Shown: positions 8,891 to 19,068, counted from the first letter of the stretch. The stretch is 64,000 nucleotides of DNA from Candidatus Accumulibacter cognatus (GCA_013414765.1 CP058708.1:863553-927552), one strand, 5' to 3'. The notes: generated by a model from the letters alone, not told the origin. Made by a program: numbers and translations.

Positions 8891-10939
8891 ATGGGCCAAA
8901 CCGCCACCAGTAACCTTCGCACCGTTGCTCTCGTCGGCCACGGTGCCGCCGGCAAGACGACGCTTGCCGAAAGCCTGCTCGCTGCAGCCGGCGCAATCAG
9001 CAGCCGGGGCACCGTTGAAAAAGGCAGCACGGTTTGCGATTTCGATGCGCAAGAAAAAGAATTTGGCTACTCGCTGAATTCAGCGCTGGCGAGTTTTTCT
9101 TGGCAAGGTATTTTGGTTCATTTGCTCGATACGCCGGGATTTCCCGACTTCGCCGGACAGGCGATTGCCGCACTCGCTGCCGTGGACACGGCCTTGGTGG
9201 TAATCAATGCGCAAAACGGTATCGAACTCTCGAGCGAACGCATGATGAAGCTGGCCGCAGCGCGTGGTGTTTGCCGGATGATCGTGATCAACAAGATCGA
9301 CGCGGAGAATGTCAATCTTCCGGCGCTGGTCGGCGAAATCCGTGATCGCTTCGGTCGCGAGTGCATGTTGCTTGACTTGCCGGTGAAGCAGGGCAGTGAG
9401 GTCGTCGAGCTGCTCGGCCATGATGATGGCGAAAGTGATTTCGAATCGGTAGCAGCAGCACACCGTGCGTTGATCGATCAGATCGTCGAGGAAGACGAGG
9501 ACCTGCTGGCAAGGTACCTCGACGAAGGAATCGATCCGACTCCGGATGAATTGCACCGACCCTTCGAGAAGGCACTGCGTGCAGGCCACCTGATTCCCAT
9601 TCTCTTTGTTTCGGCAAAGACCGGAGCCGGGATCCCGCAACTGCTCGACGTTCTCGCCAGACTCGCACCTAATCCGGCAGAGGGTAACCCACCGCCTTTT
9701 TATCGCGGCGAGATCGGCACCTCGGCCGAACCCTTCGCGGCCGAGCCCGATCCGCAGAAGCATGTACTGGCGCACGTCTTCAAGGTCGTCAGCGACCCGT
9801 TCATCGGCAAGGTCGGAGTGATCCGCGTCCATCAGGGGACGATCCGGAAGGATTCGCAGCTCTTTGTCGGCGATGGCAAGCGTCCGTTCAAGGTCGGCCA
9901 CATCTATCGCCTACAGGGAAAGGATTATGTCGAGGTTGAGACACTGGTACCTGGCGATCTGGGTGCAATCGCCAAGGTCGAGGAACTCGAATTCGACTGC
10001 GTATTGCATGACTCACACGATGAGGACCATATTCATCTGCGGCCACTCGAGTTCCCCCTACCGATGCACGGCTTGGCCGTTCATGCGCGGCGCAAGGCTG
10101 ACGAGCAGCGGCTGTTCGAGATCCTGCACAAGCTTGAGGTCGAGGACCCCTGCTTCAGGATCGAACGTCATCCAACGACCAACGAGACGGTGATTCGCGG
10201 CCTCGGTGAAATGCACCTGCGCGCCAAGCTGACGCGCCTGGCTCAGCAGTACAAGCTGGAACTCGACACCAAACCGCCACAGATCGCCTATCGTGAAGCA
10301 ATTACCAGCTCGGCCGAGGGCCACTGCCGGCACAAGAAACAGAGTGGTGGCGCGGGCCAATTCGGAGAAGTGATGTTGCGGGTCGAGCCGCTCGAACGGG
10401 GCGCCGGCTTCGAGTTCGTCGATATCGTCAAAGGCGGCGTGATTCCCGGAGTCTTCATGGCGGCAGTCGAGAAGGGCGTGCGTCAGGCGCTGGCTGACGG
10501 CGTCGTTGCCGGCTTCCCGGTGGAGGATCTGCGCGTCACCGTGCATGATGGCAAGTCACATCCGGTCGACGGCAAGGACATCGCCTTTTTCATGGCCGCC
10601 AAGAAAGCGACCATCGAGGCGATTCGTGCTGCCAAGCCGATCATCCTCGAACCGGTTGTCGACATCGAAATCCTGGCGCCGGACGCCCTCACCGGTGACG
10701 TGACTGGCGACCTTTCCAGCAAACGCGGTCACCTTACCGGCACTCAACCGCGGGGCCCAGGGATCATGGCGATTACCGGTCAGGCACCGTTGGCTGAACT
10801 TGAAGGCTACCAGTCGCGCCTCAAGTCACTGACCGGCGGACAGGGCTCGTACAGCATCGCCTTCTCGCACTACGCACAGGTACCGCCGGCGACACAGCAA
10901 CATCTGGCGGCACATCACAAGGTAATCGAGGAGGAATAA
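8891..10939 (+). CDS. Elongation factor G-like GTPase
   Basis: 682 residues. The G domain shows G1 GHGAAGKTT (about residue 17), G3 DTPGFPDF and G4 NKID, and domains II-V are those of EF-G (GLGEMHL, SGGAGQFGEV, GVIPGVF). The G1 loop lacks the usual AHIDAGKTT of ribosomal EF-G, and no rpsL/rpsG/tuf genes are nearby. It is therefore better called the EF-G-like (FusA2-type) paralogue, whose precise role is uncertain. The start follows GGGAG at a short distance. It reads into plsB 27 bases downstream, probably as one transcript. Confidence 0.85.
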   Translation: MGQTATSNLRTVALVGHGAAGKTTLAESLLAAAGAISSRGTVEKGSTVCDFDAQEKEFGYSLNSALASFSWQGILVHLLDTPGFPDFAGQAIAALAAVDTALVVINAQNGIELSSERMMKLAAARGVCRMIVINKIDAENVNLPALVGEIRDRFGRECMLLDLPVKQGSEVVELLGHDDGESDFESVAAAHRALIDQIVEEDEDLLARYLDEGIDPTPDELHRPFEKALRAGHLIPILFVSAKTGAGIPQLLDVLARLAPNPAEGNPPPFYRGEIGTSAEPFAAEPDPQKHVLAHVFKVVSDPFIGKVGVIRVHQGTIRKDSQLFVGDGKRPFKVGHIYRLQGKDYVEVETLVPGDLGAIAKVEELEFDCVLHDSHDEDHIHLRPLEFPLPMHGLAVHARRKADEQRLFEILHKLEVEDPCFRIERHPTTNETVIRGLGEMHLRAKLTRLAQQYKLELDTKPPQIAYREAITSSAEGHCRHKKQSGGAGQFGEVMLRVEPLERGAGFEFVDIVKGGVIPGVFMAAVEKGVRQALADGVVAGFPVEDLRVTVHDGKSHPVDGKDIAFFMAAKKATIEAIRAAKPIILEPVVDIEILAPDALTGDVTGDLSSKRGHLTGTQPRGPGIMAITGQAPLAELEGYQSRLKSLTGGQGSYSIAFSHYAQVPPATQQHLAAHHKVIEEE

Positions 10940-10966
10940 GCGGGACGACGGACGGGCAGCGTCGTC

Positions 10967-13438
10967 GTGAGGAAGGTCTTCAAGGTCTCCAACTGGTTCA
11001 TTCCTCTGGCGCGACGCCTGCTCTACGCCTGGGTACGGACCTCGGTTTTTCCGGAGAATCTGCAGGCTTTGGGCCTCGACCCGGCGATACCGGTCTGTTA
11101 CGTCCTGCAGGACAGGCATCTCTCGAACCTGCTGGTACTTTTCGAGGAATCGCGGCGAGCCGGTTTGCCGCGCGCCGATGTACCAATGGTGCTAGGCGGG
11201 CAACGGCTGCATAGCTCATTCTTCTTCCTCAACCGTGACCGCAGCCTGAACGGCAGAGCACGCGACGGCCGCAATTACTCCGCCTTGCTGGCCAGTCTGA
11301 TACGCCAAACGGTCGCCGACCCGACGCTCGACGTTCAATTGGTGCCGGTGCTCATCCTCTGGGGACGCAGTCCCGACACACAGGATTCGGTCCTCAAAGC
11401 GCTGTTCTCGGAAACTTGGCGTCCACCTGGCGCATGGCGGCAATTGCTGGCGATTCTGCTGCACGGCCGCAATGTCCTGGTACGCTACAATGCACCCATA
11501 TTGCTGCGCAATCTCCTGCAGGGAGGCCTGGATGAGGAGCAGGCACTACGCAAGCTGTCGCGCATCCTGCGGGTGCACTTTCGCCGCCAGCGCCAAATGG
11601 CCATCGGACCCGACCTCTCGCATCGCAACACCCAGGTGGATGCGGTGCTTGCCGGCGAGCAGGTCCGCGCGGCGATCAGGAGCGAAGCCGAAACGCAGGG
11701 CATCCCGCTCGGTGAGGCCCAAGCAAGGGCTGTCAACTTCGCGCTGGAGATCGCCTCCGACTACTCCTATGGAGTTCTGCGCGCCCTGGAACTATTTCTG
11801 TCCTGGTTGTGGACTCGCCTTTACGACGGCATTCAGCTGCATCACTTCGACGTCGTCACCCGCATCGCCTCCGGGCACGAAATCGTTTACGTCCCCTGCC
11901 ACCGCAGCCACATCGATTACCTCCTGCTGTCCTATATCATCGTCCGCCAGGGATTGACACCGCCCCATATCGCCGCCGGTGCCAACCTTAACCTGCCGAT
12001 CGTCGGATCGCTGCTACGCCGTGGCGGTGCCTTCTTCCTGCGCCGCAGCTTCAAAGGTGAACCACTGTATGCTGCGGTATTCCACGAATACCTGCACCTG
12101 ATGCTGGCACGCGGCTTCCCGATCGAGTACTTCATCGAAGGCGGGCGCAGCCGTAGTGGCAGGATGTTGACCCCCAAGGCAGGCATCCTTGGCATGACCG
12201 TGCAAAGCTTCATCCGGGAACACGCGCGACCGTTGGTATTCGTTCCGGTATACATCGGTTACGAAAAACTGATGGAGGGTCGCACCTACCTCGGAGAACT
12301 GGCGGGCAAACCCAAGCAAGGTGAATCATTGTTGGGCATCCTGAAAAGCGTGCGCAACATCAAGCGGGTATTTAGCCAGGTGCATGTGAACATTGGCGAA
12401 CCACTGCCGCTAGCCGGTTTTCTTGATGCCCATCACCCGGGCTGGAATGAGGAAGGCGCCGCCCGCCAATCATTATGGGCGCGCGCCGCCACGCGCAACG
12501 CGGCCGCCGAACTCGCCAAACGGATCAACGAGGCGGCCGTGCTCAATCCGATCAACCTGATCGCCCTCGCACTGCTGGCGACACCCAAACACACCGCCGA
12601 CGAGCACGCCTTGCTGCGGATGATCGAGCACTACCAGGCGCTCGCCAGAGAGGCCCCGTACGCGCCGACAACCATCGCCTGCGGACTTGCGGCGCAACCA
12701 ATCGTAGCCTACGCCGAGCGACTGGCCGTCGTCGAACGTTTCGCTGATCCGCTGGGAGATTTGATCCGGGTATGCGAAGAACAGGCACCCCTGCTGGCCT
12801 ATTTTCGCAACAATGTCCTGCACCTGTTTGCCTTGCCAGCGGTGCTCGCCTGCCTGCTGAGCCACAACCGCCGCCTCGATGGCGCTCGCGTGGCAAAGGC
12901 GGTGTCCGGCATCTGCGCCCTGATGCGAGCAGAACTGTTTCTTCGCTGGCCTCTCGACGAACTGGCGACAGCCACCGAAGAGGTCATTGGCGTGCTCGTC
13001 AGGCGCGGTCTGCTGGGCCGCTCAAACGTCTCGGGAATGCTTGTCGCGCCAGAGCCGATCAGTCAGGAATTTGCCGAACTACACCTGCTCGGCGAAACCA
13101 TCCGCCCACTGCTGGAACGTCATTTCCTTACGCTGTCGCTACTGCAGAGACACGGGACGGGTCAATTGACCCGCCAAGCACTCGAAAATCACTGCCATCT
13201 GCTTGCACAACGGCTCTCCCTGCTCTATCAGTTCAACACCCCGGAGTTTCCTGAAAAGGCGACCTTCTCTGCCTTCATCGCCAACCTGATCGAAGCGGAA
13301 TTCCTGCGCGAGGACGACCATGGACTGCTACATTTTGATGAGCGACTGATGACGCCCCTGGCCCATTCCGAACTTGTCCTCTCGGTCGAGGCCAGACAAG
13401 CCATCCGGCGCATCACGGGCGCTGGCGTGGCCAGTTGA
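10967..13438 (+). CDS. plsB: Glycerol-3-phosphate 1-O-acyltransferase PlsB
   Basis: 823 residues, the typical length for membrane-bound PlsB. The acyltransferase motifs appear in order: block I CHRSHIDYLLLSY (about residue 310), block II GAFFLRRSF, block III FIEGGRSRSGRM and block IV VFVPVYIGYE. It acylates sn-glycerol-3-phosphate with acyl-ACP or acyl-CoA in the first step of phospholipid synthesis at the inner membrane. The start is a GTG, giving MRKVFKVSNWFIP. It lies 27 bases after the EF-G-like gene and converges on the transglycosylase gene. Confidence 0.93.
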   Translation: MRKVFKVSNWFIPLARRLLYAWVRTSVFPENLQALGLDPAIPVCYVLQDRHLSNLLVLFEESRRAGLPRADVPMVLGGQRLHSSFFFLNRDRSLNGRARDGRNYSALLASLIRQTVADPTLDVQLVPVLILWGRSPDTQDSVLKALFSETWRPPGAWRQLLAILLHGRNVLVRYNAPILLRNLLQGGLDEEQALRKLSRILRVHFRRQRQMAIGPDLSHRNTQVDAVLAGEQVRAAIRSEAETQGIPLGEAQARAVNFALEIASDYSYGVLRALELFLSWLWTRLYDGIQLHHFDVVTRIASGHEIVYVPCHRSHIDYLLLSYIIVRQGLTPPHIAAGANLNLPIVGSLLRRGGAFFLRRSFKGEPLYAAVFHEYLHLMLARGFPIEYFIEGGRSRSGRMLTPKAGILGMTVQSFIREHARPLVFVPVYIGYEKLMEGRTYLGELAGKPKQGESLLGILKSVRNIKRVFSQVHVNIGEPLPLAGFLDAHHPGWNEEGAARQSLWARAATRNAAAELAKRINEAAVLNPINLIALALLATPKHTADEHALLRMIEHYQALAREAPYAPTTIACGLAAQPIVAYAERLAVVERFADPLGDLIRVCEEQAPLLAYFRNNVLHLFALPAVLACLLSHNRRLDGARVAKAVSGICALMRAELFLRWPLDELATATEEVIGVLVRRGLLGRSNVSGMLVAPEPISQEFAELHLLGETIRPLLERHFLTLSLLQRHGTGQLTRQALENHCHLLAQRLSLLYQFNTPEFPEKATFSAFIANLIEAEFLREDDHGLLHFDERLMTPLAHSELVLSVEARQAIRRITGAGVAS

Positions 13439-13497
13439 TGCGCCGCACACACCGTTGACGCGACTTGTACATCGACCATCGACACGCCACACGATCC

Positions 13498-14181
13498 TCA
13501 GACACGCGCGCCAGAATTTCGCCTGGCTGCCTGCTCGAGGCGTTCCTTTTCGGCAATAACCTTGTTGGCATAGCCCGTCTCAGGATCCTCGGGTGCCCCA
13601 CCATAGTGCTGCAGGCCGGCAGTCAGGCCGCCACGCCAACGGATCGCCTCCTCCAGAACATGCACGCCGACCTGGATATTGGTCACCGGATCGAGAAACG
13701 GCTGCAACCCGGCACCTTGCGGTATCTTGTCAAGGTGATAACCCGGGATTACCTGCATCAGGCCCTTGGCACCACTCGCGCTTTCGGCAAAGGGGTTGAA
13801 GCGCGACTCGATACCAATGATGGCAATGATCAGCAGTGGATCAAGGCGACGTTCCCGGCCAACCGCCTGCGCCGCCTCGAAGATCGGGACCAGCGCTTCC
13901 GGCGCCACCCGGTAGCGCCGCGAAACGAAATCCAGAACACGTTGTAGGCGCAGCGGCAACTCTTCTGCCGCGGGCTTGAGGGCTTCCGTTTCGGGTACTT
14001 CGATGGTGTTTGCAGATTCGGCAGCGTACTGGCTGTCTGCGACAGCGTTGTCGGCAACCGAAGGCTTGAAGGTGCCCAATGCGACCATCAGCCCAACGAT
14101 GATCAGACTATGCTGAATCAAACTCAAAGTGGCGTCGATACGACGCCCCTCCATATTTCCAAGTGCAATTGTTGCGGACAT
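13498..14181 (-). CDS. Lytic transglycosylase, SLT domain
   Basis: 227 residues from the ATG at 14181, preceded by GGAGAG. The open frame extends to 14349 but without a ribosome site. A single hydrophobic segment (about residues 20-38) anchors or exports the protein. The SLT domain (about 115-215) has the catalytic glutamate in IIGIESRFNP, then ASGAKGLMQVIP and an altered GGLTAGLQHYGG segment. Such enzymes cleave peptidoglycan between MurNAc and GlcNAc in the periplasm. It is divergent from the CorC-like gene; the exact family member is not clear. Confidence 0.85.
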   Translation of the reverse strand: MSATIALGNMEGRRIDATLSLIQHSLIIVGLMVALGTFKPSVADNAVADSQYAAESANTIEVPETEALKPAAEELPLRLQRVLDFVSRRYRVAPEALVPIFEAAQAVGRERRLDPLLIIAIIGIESRFNPFAESASGAKGLMQVIPGYHLDKIPQGAGLQPFLDPVTNIQVGVHVLEEAIRWRGGLTAGLQHYGGAPEDPETGYANKVIAEKERLEQAARRNSGARV

Positions 14182-14582
14182 GCTCTCTCCTTCACTGAGT
14201 TCGTCGCGCCAAGAAACAGCTCGACGACGGACGGTTACAGGCGGGTGCAAAGCCTCGAATACTGGGGGGACACTTCCCCTGAGGCCGGAACTCTGTGCGC
14301 TTTGATCGACAGCGGACAGAGCGGCAAGGATGCAGCTGTCTAGCTGCAATGCGTTCGTTTCTACTGCGGAGATCGCAGTCTATTGATAAGTATGAATTTT
14401 GTCAACTTGCTTTGAAACGGCACAAGGGTAACACTCGTTCCAGCAGCGCCAACAATGCCATTCGGATGCGACGGGCACCAACCTTGACAGCCTGTCCCGG
14501 GATCCCCAGAGACCCTTATAATGCCGTTCAACAGCGCTGCCAGCGTTGCCATGCACGAAAATTTCCCGACCACCGAGCCCTT

Positions 14583-15902
14583 GTGGACATTGCCCTATTA
14601 CTCTTTCTGATCCTGCTCAACGGCATCCTGGCAATGTCCGAAATCGCTGTCGTCTCTTCGCGGCAGTCACGCCTGTTAAAGCTGGCTGACGACGGTAACA
14701 CAGGCGCGCGCGCAGCTCTGTCATTGCATCACGAGCCCTCGATTTTTCTCTCCACCGTCCAGGTCGGCATCACCACGGTGGGCATTCTCAGCGGCGCCAT
14801 CGGCGAGGCCACCCTGGCCATTCCGCTCGCCGCATCGCTGGAAACATGGCCAATCCTCGCGGATCACGCCAGCACGATCGCACTGACGCTGGTCGTCGCC
14901 GTTCTGACCTATTTCTCGGTTGTGGTCGGCGAACTGGTCCCCAAACGTCTCGGCCTTTTGGCCCCTGAGCGTATCGCTGCGCTGATTGCACCACCGATGA
15001 ACCTGCTCTCGCGACTGGCGCGTCCACTGGTCTGGCTGCTCGCTTCGTCATCCAATCTGCTCCTGCGCCTGCTAGGAGCTCGCCACACCCAGGAGACCTC
15101 GGTGAGCAACGACGAGATCAAGGTCCTGATGAGCCAGGGCGCCAAGGCAGGCGTCTTCCACGCAAGCGAACAAGCCATCGTCGCCAATGTGCTGCGACTC
15201 GACGAACAGCACATCGGTGCGATCATGACCCCGCGCAAGGATATCTACCTGCTCGACCTGAACGCCAGCGAAACGGAAATTCGCCAGCGACTCGCCGACA
15301 GCCCCTACAAGCGGATTGTCGCCTGCCGCGACGGCCTGGAGAATGTGATCGGCATCTTGCGCACCAACGACCTCCTCAAGGATGCCCTCTTCGGCAAGCC
15401 ACTCGCGGTCGAGCCATTTGTCCGGCCGGCACTGTATGTGCCCGCCAGCGTCACGACCACCCAACTACTCGAAACCTTCCGCCGCGCGCGCCAGCAGTGC
15501 GCGCTGATGATCGACGAATACGGCGACCTGCAGGGTCTGGTCACCCTCAGCGACGTACTGGCTTCGATCGTCGGCGATCTTCCGAGTTGGGATAACACCG
15601 AGGAACAGGAGATCGTCACCCGCACAGATGGTTCATGGCTGGCTGATGGCAGCATCACCGTCGAACGCCTGAAAACGATTCTCCATATCGATGCCGAGCT
15701 GCCAGGCGAAGAGGAGAACGCGTTCAACACGCTGGGCGGCTTCATCATGTATGTGCTCGGTCGCATTCCGGTGGCAGCGGATCACTTCGAATGGGCTGAA
15801 TGGCATTTCGAAGTAGTCGATATGGACCGCAATCGAGTGGACAAGGTGCTGCTTGCGCGCAGGCAGTGCGTAAGCGAGGCGACGGTCAATGCCAGCGAAT
15901 GA
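14583..15902 (+). CDS. CNNM/CBS-pair membrane protein, HlyC/CorC (TerC/YfjD) family
   Basis: 439 residues if it starts at the GTG at 14583 (VDIALLLFLILLNGILAMSE). The open frame continues upstream to 14295, but the extra residues look non-coding. The N-terminal DUF21/CNNM domain (about 1-190) has three or four membrane helices and a long helical stretch. A tandem CBS pair (about 210-330) with IMTPRKDIYLLD follows, then a CorC/HlyC transporter-associated domain ending near WHFEVVDMDRNRVDKV. The family is linked to magnesium or cobalt handling. No strong ribosome site was found, so the start is uncertain. Confidence 0.85.
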   Translation: MDIALLLFLILLNGILAMSEIAVVSSRQSRLLKLADDGNTGARAALSLHHEPSIFLSTVQVGITTVGILSGAIGEATLAIPLAASLETWPILADHASTIALTLVVAVLTYFSVVVGELVPKRLGLLAPERIAALIAPPMNLLSRLARPLVWLLASSSNLLLRLLGARHTQETSVSNDEIKVLMSQGAKAGVFHASEQAIVANVLRLDEQHIGAIMTPRKDIYLLDLNASETEIRQRLADSPYKRIVACRDGLENVIGILRTNDLLKDALFGKPLAVEPFVRPALYVPASVTTTQLLETFRRARQQCALMIDEYGDLQGLVTLSDVLASIVGDLPSWDNTEEQEIVTRTDGSWLADGSITVERLKTILHIDAELPGEEENAFNTLGGFIMYVLGRIPVAADHFEWAEWHFEVVDMDRNRVDKVLLARRQCVSEATVNASE

Positions 15903-15920
15903 TTGCGCCGGCTGCTGTCA

Positions 15921-16619
15921 TCAATCCAAATATGCAGTAGGGTCGTCAACTCCGGCTGCAGCAAAACCAGCTCGTCGCAATCGACAAGAATCGCAAACGC
16001 CGCAGGCACGTCCGTCCTGGTCGGCCTGATAACATGAAACTGTCAGGCCATAGTCGACACCCAACTCGTTGCCCCGAGCAATGATCTCAGCCTTGCGAAA
16101 ATTCAGCAGCGGCGCGTGCATGCGCAGTGTCGCACCTTCGACCGCAGCCCTGGTCGCGAGATTGGCCATGCTTTCGAAGGCTGCGATGTACTCAGGCCGG
16201 CAATCGGGGTAGCCCGAGTAGTCGACCGCGTTGACACCGATGAAAATATCGCGGCTACCCAGCACCTCGGCCCAGGCCAGGGCCAGCGAGAGCATGACCG
16301 TGTTGCGTGCCGGTACGTAAGTGACAGGAATTCCCGGCTGCGGGCCAGCGACGGGAACCGCGATGCTGGCGTCGGTCAGTGCTGACCCCCCGAAGTCTTC
16401 CAGCCGAAGACGCAATACCCGATGCTCACAAGCTCCGAGCGCGCTGGCAACCGCCGCTGCCGCCTGCAGCTCGACACGATGACGCTGACCATAGTCAACC
16501 GACAGGCAGTAGCAAGCGAAACCGCTCGCGCGGGCGATCGCCAACGTAGTCGCCGAATCGAGTCCGCCAGAGAGGAGGACGACTGCCCGCCTGCCGGGAG
16601 CTGGAAGTGGTATGTTCAT
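15921..16619 (-). CDS. queC: 7-cyano-7-deazaguanine synthase QueC
   Basis: 232 residues. The N-terminal ATP-pyrophosphatase P-loop [17 protein letters not shown] is followed by [10 protein letters not shown]. Near the C-terminus is the zinc site formed by SCYQ and [10 protein letters not shown]. It converts 7-carboxy-7-deazaguanine to preQ0 with ATP and ammonia on the way to queuosine. Its partner queE lies two genes upstream on the same strand, with a PilZ-domain gene between them. The group is the tail of the tol-pal-cpoB operon. Confidence 0.96.
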   Translation of the reverse strand: MNIPLPAPGRRAVVLLSGGLDSATTLAIARASGFACYCLSVDYGQRHRVELQAAAAVASALGACEHRVLRLRLEDFGGSALTDASIAVPVAGPQPGIPVTYVPARNTVMLSLALAWAEVLGSRDIFIGVNAVDYSGYPDCRPEYIAAFESMANLATRAAVEGATLRMHAPLLNFRKAEIIARGNELGVDYGLTVSCYQADQDGRACGVCDSCRLRRAGFAAAGVDDPTAYLD

Positions 16620-16642
16620 GGCCTGGCCAATACGACTCAGTT

Positions 16643-17023
16643 TTATTCGGCAAGCAGCACCGCCAGTTCCCGCTGCAGCAGTTCAGCATCGCCAAGGTTG
16701 AGTTCGACCAGGCGACGCAGGTGGGTAACGCTATCGATGTCGATGATCCGGCACGCCAAGCCAGCCTGTCTGCCTTCGAGATGAGCGACAGTGGCCTGCA
16801 TGCGAATCCGATTGCCCATTTCATCGAGGGGCAGGTCCAGGTCGGCAGCTTCCCCCATTGCCAGATCGGCCGCAGCCGGCAGATGCAGCAGTGCGCCCTT
16901 CAAGGAAAGGTCCAGCACCTGCACCTCTAACGTTCGCTTGACCAGCAGCAGTTGCGCGGGTGATGCAAAAGAGATTCGGGAATACTGGCGGCGTTCTTCG
17001 CTCACGGCACGGGTCTCTCTCAA
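16643..17023 (-). CDS. PilZ domain protein
   Basis: 126 residues, essentially a single PilZ domain. It has the arginine pair of the c-di-GMP binding motif in RRQYSRISF and the downstream DLSLKGALL (D-x-S-x-x-G) signature. The protein probably binds cyclic di-GMP in the cytoplasm and may link it to pili, motility or envelope behaviour. It sits between queE (1 base apart) and queC, so it is co-transcribed with queuosine genes and the tol-pal cluster. No partner is identifiable. Confidence 0.8.
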   Translation of the reverse strand: MRETRAVSEERRQYSRISFASPAQLLLVKRTLEVQVLDLSLKGALLHLPAAADLAMGEAADLDLPLDEMGNRIRMQATVAHLEGRQAGLACRIIDIDSVTHLRRLVELNLGDAELLQRELAVLLAE

Positions 17024-17024
17024 G

Positions 17025-17684
17025 TTATCTGCCCCGCATCTTACCCCAAAGCACTTTATGGAGTTGCAACTGAAAGCGCACCGGTAGCCGATCGGCGAGT
17101 ATCCAGTCCGCCAGCGTCACCGCCGGGAGTTCCCCTTCGACTGGGGAAAGGAGTACCGGACAGAGTGCAGCAAGTTGGCGATCGACGATCAACTGGCGTG
17201 CCCACTCGTAATCGGCACGGTCCTTGAGAACCAACTTGAGTTCGTCATTAGCGGTCAGCAGCGCCAAGTTCTGCCAACGATTGCGGTGGAATTCTCCGGA
17301 ACCCGGCGCCTTGAGATCCACGATTCGAGAAACCCTTGGATCGACACCGCCAATGTCGAGCGCACCGGACGTTTCCAGCGACACTGCATGGCCGGCTTCG
17401 CTCAATTCGCTCAACAACGGCAGACACGCTGGCTGTGCAAGCGGCTCACCGCCGGTCACGCAAACGTGAGGTAGCGCGTGATGCGCCACCTCGGCGAGAA
17501 TTTCCGGCAGGGACATGGTCTGGCCACCGTTGAAAGCGTAGGTAGTATCGCACCAGACACAACGTAACGGACAACCGGTCAGGCGGATAAAAACCGACGG
17601 CAACCCAACACGCGAACTTTCACCTTGCAGGGACACAAAGATTTCGCTGATCTTCAGCGCCAACGGTCGGGCAGTGGCCTTCAC
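17025..17684 (-). CDS. queE: 7-carboxy-7-deazaguanine synthase QueE
   Basis: 219 residues. The radical SAM CxxxCxxC cluster is seen as CPLRCVWC near residue 38, after ISEIFVSLQGESSRVG, which is the QueE N-terminal signature. A GGEPLAQP motif follows at about residue 78. It makes the 7-deazapurine core of queuosine from carboxy-tetrahydropterin. It begins 4 bases after the cpoB stop, which is common where tol-pal-cpoB is followed by queE. Confidence 0.95.
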   Translation of the reverse strand: MKATARPLALKISEIFVSLQGESSRVGLPSVFIRLTGCPLRCVWCDTTYAFNGGQTMSLPEILAEVAHHALPHVCVTGGEPLAQPACLPLLSELSEAGHAVSLETSGALDIGGVDPRVSRIVDLKAPGSGEFHRNRWQNLALLTANDELKLVLKDRADYEWARQLIVDRQLAALCPVLLSPVEGELPAVTLADWILADRLPVRFQLQLHKVLWGKMRGR

Positions 17685-17688
17685 CAGC

Positions 17689-18489
17689 CTACTTCTTCAG
17701 GCGTTGCCTGGCGGTAGTCGCAGCGGTGCTGTCGGGATATTTGGCAAGCAGCGTGTCAAGTGTCATCTTTGCCGACTTGGCGTCGGCAAGTTCCTGCTGG
17801 CAGGTCGCCACGTTGAGTAGCGCGTCCGGCGCCTTGGGATGAGCAGGCCATTTGCTGGCGACTAGTCGGTGCGCATCGATCGCCTTCTTGCAGTCGCGCA
17901 GCGAATAATGGGCATTGCCAAGCCAGTACTGGGCGCTGGGGGTCAGCGTACTGTCTGGATGTGCCTTGGTAAAAGATTCGAAGGCGGCGGCGGCTTCCTT
18001 GAGCTTGTTGGCCCGAAACAGGTTGAGGGCCGCCTCGTATTCGCGCGTCTCGGCGGCCGGATCACTGACTGCTTTTCTGGGGGGGTCAACCGGCGGCTTG
18101 CCATCATCCGCGGATCTTGCTTCAGCACTTTGCGCGACCTGTGGTTCGAGCTTGCGCAGGCGACCGTCTAGGTCGACGTAGAAATCCTGTTGCCGCTTCC
18201 TGGCAGAATCGAGTTCATAGGTCAACGTCTCGACTTGGCCACGCAGACGCGAGTTCTCCTCGCGCAAGGCCTGAATCTGATTGGCCAGCTCGATCTGTCC
18301 CTTGGCGAAAGTATCGAGGCGCTCGTTGGTCTTGATCGAGATGTCCTTGATTTGACGACGTGCTTCCTCGTCATCGAAGAGCCCGGCATGCGCATAGCGC
18401 GCTCCAAATACGCATGGCATGCCAAACAACAGGGTCAGGATCAGAACGTGGGTTCGACCGGAGCATCGACGCCTCGACATCCCCGACAT
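17689..18489 (-). CDS. cpoB: Tol-Pal coordinator CpoB (YbgF)
   Basis: 266 residues from the ATG at 18489, next to the pal stop. The N-terminal signal peptide ends at YAHA before GLFDDEEAR. An N-terminal coiled coil (about 45-120; ELANQIQALREENSRLRGQ) is followed by TPR repeats (about 150-265; YEAALNLFRANKLKEAAAAF, YWLGNAHYSLRDCKKAID). CpoB is periplasmic, trimerises through the coiled coil and couples TolA and PBP1B activity during division. It lies directly between pal and queE. The longer open frame from 18582 overlaps pal and is not needed. Confidence 0.93.
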   Translation of the reverse strand: MSGMSRRRCSGRTHVLILTLLFGMPCVFGARYAHAGLFDDEEARRQIKDISIKTNERLDTFAKGQIELANQIQALREENSRLRGQVETLTYELDSARKRQQDFYVDLDGRLRKLEPQVAQSAEARSADDGKPPVDPPRKAVSDPAAETREYEAALNLFRANKLKEAAAAFESFTKAHPDSTLTPSAQYWLGNAHYSLRDCKKAIDAHRLVASKWPAHPKAPDALLNVATCQQELADAKSAKMTLDTLLAKYPDSTAATTARQRLKK

Positions 18490-18490
18490 G

Positions 18491-19027
18491 CTAGAACTCG
18501 CCGTTGTAGAGCATGTCGCCGCGCCGGTTCTCGGCCCAGGCACTCTCGTGATGACCCTCGTTCTTAGGCTTCTCTTCGCCAAGGCTGACCGATTCGAGCT
18601 GTTCTTCGCGAGCGCCGAGCAAGGCCATCATCTTCCTGATCGCATCGGCGCGTTTCTGGCCCAGCGCCAGGTTGTACTCGCGACTGCCTCGCTCGTCGGT
18701 ATTTCCCTGGATCAGCATCTTGAACTGGCGGTTTTCGGTCAGAAACTTGGCGTGTGCGGTTACCAGATCCTTGTACTCGGTCTTGACTTCGTAGCTGTCG
18801 TAGTCAAAGTACACGCTACGCTTCGACAGAATGCTCTTCGGATCGGTGAGGACCGCCGGCAAGCCACGGCTATCGACACCGCCGGTCGTCACCGTTGTCA
18901 CGCCTGGTCCGCCTCCGCGTGTCTCGACGGGCGCCCCCGCTCCGGCAGCCTGCTCACCACTCTCGGGAGTCGAACTGCAGGCGGCTATCAGGAGGCTCAA
19001 GACGGCCGGGATAATGAGTGGTTTCAT
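18491..19027 (-). CDS. pal: Peptidoglycan-associated lipoprotein Pal
   Basis: 178 residues from the ATG at 19027. The lipoprotein signal MKPLIIPAVLSLLIAACSS has a lipobox cysteine. The OmpA-like domain (about 70-170) contains the peptidoglycan-binding region IQGNTDERGSREYNLALGQKRADAIR. Pal is anchored in the outer membrane, binds peptidoglycan and pairs with TolB. It is 41 bases after tolB and immediately before cpoB. Confidence 0.96.
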   Translation of the reverse strand: MKPLIIPAVLSLLIAACSSTPESGEQAAGAGAPVETRGGGPGVTTVTTGGVDSRGLPAVLTDPKSILSKRSVYFDYDSYEVKTEYKDLVTAHAKFLTENRQFKMLIQGNTDERGSREYNLALGQKRADAIRKMMALLGAREEQLESVSLGEEKPKNEGHHESAWAENRRGDMLYNGEF

Positions 19028-19068
19028 GGGGTTACTCCTGCGCAAGATGCGAAAGTGAAAATCGTGAT

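Noticed and set aside
8650-9052. Small minus-strand genes between maeB and the EF-G-like gene
   Set aside because: They overlap the EF-G-like coding start in antisense and have no motif.
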